From Deltaproteobacteria bacterium (lineage in GTDB: Bacteria > Desulfobacterota > JAFDIG01), in assembly GCA_019308145.1 (NCBI GenBank), contig JAFDIG010000082.1:1-8373 (forward strand): a DNA stretch of 8,373 nucleotides, written 5' to 3'. A program made the translations under genes and the position numbers. Positions 6,699 through 8,373 of this stretch are shown here, piece after piece. Every line of letters begins with the position of its first letter. Position 1 is the first letter of the stretch. Under the pieces are notes generated by a model that had not been told where the DNA came from, made no database searches, and saw only the letters and a list, made by a program, of their open reading frames with translations.

Positions 6699-6728
6699 AT
6701 TATATAAATAAAATGAGTTATTTGTCAA
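6699..6728 (-). promoter_or_regulatory. Perfect-consensus sigma70 promoter for dnaN, overlapping dnaA stop
   Basis: On the minus strand a perfect -35 TTGACA (6723-6728) is followed after 18 bases by a perfect -10 TATAAT (6699-6704). The -35 contains the last base of the final Tyr codon and the dnaA stop codon TGA. Predicted transcription starts near 6692, giving a leader of about 110 bases before dnaN. Both hexamers are exact, which is unlikely to be chance even in AT-rich DNA. It implies strong dnaN transcription independent of dnaA. Confidence 0.7.
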
Positions 6729-8053
6729 TATTTAGAAAGTTTTATTCTTTCAATAAGAATATTTATTAAATCTTTTAAAGAAGATTCTTCATTTACCCTT
6801 TTTTCGATTTTTCTTATAGAATGTATCACTGTAGAATGGTCTTTTCCACCAAACCTTTCACCAATTTCCATTAACGATAAGTTTGTTAATTTTCTTGCTA
6901 AATATATACCTATTTGTCGCGGGAATACAACATTTTTTTGTTTCCTTTTCCCTATTAAAGTTGAAAGTTTTATATTAAAAAAAGATGAGACAACTTTTTG
7001 AATTTTGTTTATATCTACAAAAAAATCTTTCTCTTTTATAATATTTTTTAAGATTTCTTTTGCCATGCTTAATGATATTGGTGACCCAGAAAGAGATGAA
7101 AAAGCACTTAACCTTATAAGAGAACCTTCTAAGGTGCGAATATTTGAATCAATAGAAGAAGCAAGATAGAAGGCTACGTCATCTGGTAAAGGGATTCTAT
7201 TTAATCCAGCTTTTTTCTTAAGGATAGCAACCTTTGTTTCAACATCAGGTGGTTGAATATCTGTAATCAAGCCCCACTCAAATCTCGATTTTAACCTTTC
7301 CTCAAGATTAGGTATATCCTTTGGGAAAAGATCGCTTGTAAGAACTATCTGTTTATTTGATTCAAATAATGCATTAAAAGCATGAAAAAATTCCACTTGG
7401 GTCATCTCTTTATTTGAAAGAAATTGAACATCATCTACTAAGAAGATGTCCATATTCCTAAATTTTTTTCTAAATTCATGGGTTTTTTCATATCTGATAG
7501 CATCAATCAGTTGACTTGTAAATTCTTCTGATGATATAAAACAAATCTTTTCTTTTGGTATAATTTTATTTTTGTATACATATAAACCTATAGCATTTAG
7601 AAGATGAGTTTTTCCTAATCCAACCCCTCCATATATAAAAAGAGGATTATATGCTTTAGAAGGAAAAGAAGCAACTGCTTGACAAGCAGCATGAGCTAAC
7701 TGATTACTTGGTCCTACAACAAAATTTTCAAAGCTATAAGAAGGATTAAAGTATGGGATATTAATATCCTTTTCATATCTTAAATAATCATTACTTTCTA
7801 AAAAAGCTTTTTCACTTTCTTCAATAATAAAGGATATCTTTATCTTTTCTCCTTTTATAAAGGATAGGTTAGAAGAGATTTCATTTACATAGTTTTCCTC
7901 AAGCCATATCTTAAAAAATCTATTTGGTACTTTTAAATAAAAAACGTTATCTTCAATCTTAACAGGTTCAATAGGTTTTATCCATGTTTCAAAAGCTTCT
8001 TTATCTATTTTTTGTTTTAGAAGGAAAAGACAATAATCCCATACTTTTTCCAT
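6725..8053 (-). CDS. dnaA: Chromosomal replication initiator protein DnaA
   Basis: DnaA binds 9-bp boxes at the origin, assembles as an ATP-bound filament and melts the origin to load the helicase. The 442-residue product has domain I (about 1-78, VWDYCLFLLKQKIDKEAFETWIKP near the start), a short linker (about 79-105), the AAA+ domain III starting at YSFENFVVGPSNQLAHAA (106-123), with Walker A GGVGLGKTH (142-150), Walker B IFLVDDVQFL (203-212), the arginine finger Arg257 in RLKSRFEWG and sensor 2 in RTLEGSLIRL (306-315), then domain IV with FPRQIGIYLARKLTNLSLMEIGERFGGKDHSTVIHSIRKIE (377-417). The ATG at 8053 has only a weak AGG upstream. A good promoter lies at 8171-8199. Two DNA-binding positions are Lys where E. 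coli has Arg (Lys371 and Lys404; see findings). It lies 170 bp after parB. Confidence 0.99.
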   Translation of the reverse strand: MEKVWDYCLFLLKQKIDKEAFETWIKPIEPVKIEDNVFYLKVPNRFFKIWLEENYVNEISSNLSFIKGEKIKISFIIEESEKAFLESNDYLRYEKDINIPYFNPSYSFENFVVGPSNQLAHAACQAVASFPSKAYNPLFIYGGVGLGKTHLLNAIGLYVYKNKIIPKEKICFISSEEFTSQLIDAIRYEKTHEFRKKFRNMDIFLVDDVQFLSNKEMTQVEFFHAFNALFESNKQIVLTSDLFPKDIPNLEERLKSRFEWGLITDIQPPDVETKVAILKKKAGLNRIPLPDDVAFYLASSIDSNIRTLEGSLIRLSAFSSLSGSPISLSMAKEILKNIIKEKDFFVDINKIQKVVSSFFNIKLSTLIGKRKQKNVVFPRQIGIYLARKLTNLSLMEIGERFGGKDHSTVIHSIRKIEKRVNEESSLKDLINILIERIKLSKY

Positions 8054-8083
8054 ACTAAAAACCTATAAAAAAGGGCAAATAAT

Positions 8084-8115
8084 AAAAAGATTTGAAATAC
8101 CTTACGGAACAAATC
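8084..8115 (-). terminator. Possible attenuator-like hairpin in the dnaA leader
   Basis: In the dnaA transcript sense, GATTTG (8110-8115) pairs with CAAATC (8089-8094). The 15-base loop can add a CC/GG pair closed by a GUAA tetraloop, and the stem is followed directly by five U (8084-8088). This is the layout of an intrinsic terminator or attenuator, but the stem is short and poor in G-C. It lies about 30 bases before the dnaA ATG, downstream of the predicted transcription start. Confidence 0.3.
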
Positions 8116-8170
8116 AAAATATATTTTTTATCGGTTAAGATTTTTTGGCAGGTCCTTTTATTATATAAAC

Positions 8171-8199
8171 AATATAAAACAAAAAAAGTTTTTTTTCAA
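8171..8199 (-). promoter_or_regulatory. Sigma70-type promoter for dnaA
   Basis: On the minus strand TTGAAA (8194-8199; four of six consensus positions) is followed after 17 bases by TATATT (8171-8176; five of six). Predicted transcription begins near 8164, giving a dnaA leader of about 110 bases. A perfect TATAAT also occurs slightly downstream (8160-8165), without a good -35 at the right spacing. The spacer consists mostly of an A tract and a T tract. Confidence 0.55.
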
Positions 8200-8223
8200 G
8201 TTTTTTTAAAAAATTCTTTTGGA

Positions 8224-8373
8224 TTAAAATGAACTTTTTATAATATCAATAATTCTATTTAAATCATCTATAGAGAAGAAATGTATCTCTATTTTACCTT
8301 TTTTACCAGACATATGAATATTAACCTTTGTGCCAAGAATATTTTTAAAATCATTCTCTATTTTTTCTATCTG
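8224..8373 (-). CDS. parB: Chromosome-partitioning protein ParB, C-terminal fragment (5' part beyond window)
   Basis: The last 49 codons of a gene cut by the right edge read QIEKIENDFKNILGTKVNIH and continue with SGKKGKIEIHFFSIDDLNRIIDII. This matches the ParB C-terminal dimerisation domain, whose hallmark is LGTKV, a basic GKKGKIEI strand, an aromatic/Ser-Asp-Asp-Leu turn and a final helix. ParB binds parS sites near the origin, spreads using CTP and, with ParA, segregates the new origins. The stop is TAA at 8226-8224. The gene is co-directional with dnaA, 170 bp upstream of it; parA would be expected further out. The identification rests on the C-terminal domain plus the replication context, because the nuclease-like N-domain and helix-turn-helix lie outside the window. 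Confidence 0.88.
   Translation of the reverse strand, partial: QIEKIENDFKNILGTKVNIHMSGKKGKIEIHFFSIDDLNRIIDIIKSSF

Larger units (their letters stand above)
8054..8223. other. parB-dnaA intergenic region, AT-rich; dnaA leader
   Basis: This 170-base gap holds the dnaA promoter and leader and several long A and T tracts (8181-8216) that could bend DNA or melt easily. It is a natural place to look for an origin, but I see no canonical DnaA box (TTATCCACA or one-mismatch forms) in it, so it is not called oriC. No parS site is visible. No obvious terminator for parB was found; the A/T tracts after its stop form only weak all-AU pairings. Confidence 0.5.

Overview
The window is an ordinary but informative bacterial chromosome-replication neighbourhood. 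All eight recognisable genes lie on the minus strand, so transcription runs from high to low coordinates: the C-terminal end of parB (cut by the right edge), dnaA, dnaN, gyrB, coaE, rho, rpmE and the first 117 codons of a DUF1385 (YqhQ-like) membrane protein (cut by the left edge). The DNA is very AT-rich, and the intergenic regions are dominated by A and T tracts. No mobile element, CRISPR array, tRNA, rRNA or toxin/defence gene is visible. No gap without a gene exceeds 250 bases.

Organism: a Gram-negative-type bacterium of low G+C content. GyrB is 796 residues long and carries an insertion of about 170 residues after the TOPRIM core, as in proteobacterial-type GyrB; the short Firmicute and Actinobacterial type is about 640 residues. 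Rho is 419 residues and closely resembles E. coli Rho. The order coaE-rho-rpmE-DUF1385 is familiar to me from deltaproteobacterial/Desulfobacterota-type genomes. A low-GC member of the Desulfobacterota or a neighbouring phylum fits best, but this is inference and no species is claimed.

Layout, in transcription order. (1) 8373-8224: parB C-terminal dimerisation domain, chromosome segregation. (2) 8223-8054: 170 bp of AT-rich DNA with a good sigma70-type promoter and a small hairpin in the dnaA leader. (3) 8053-6725: dnaA, replication initiator. (4) 6724-6580: leader of dnaN, with a perfect-consensus promoter whose -35 overlaps the dnaA stop codon. (5) 6579-5461: dnaN, sliding clamp. (6) 5460-5302: 159 bp with a perfect 7-bp inverted repeat; recF, often found here, is absent. 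(7) 5301-2911: gyrB. (8) 2910-2762: 149 bp AT-rich gap. (9) 2761-2108: coaE, last step of CoA synthesis. (10) 2088-829: rho, 19 bp behind coaE and almost certainly co-transcribed. (11) 828-579: 250 bp with a candidate rpmE promoter inside an inverted repeat. (12) 578-348: rpmE, zinc-type L31. (13) 351-1: DUF1385 protein starting at a TTG that overlaps the rpmE stop codon.

Together these genes cover origin segregation (ParB), initiation (DnaA), processivity (DnaN) and supercoiling (GyrB), followed by a housekeeping group for coenzyme A, transcription termination and the ribosome. The points most worth a second look are the absence of canonical DnaA boxes combined with conservative Arg-to-Lys changes in the DnaA DNA-binding domain, the dnaN promoter overlapping the dnaA stop codon, the operator-like inverted repeat around the rpmE -10, and the missing recF. 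I found no convincing evidence of a wholly new system.
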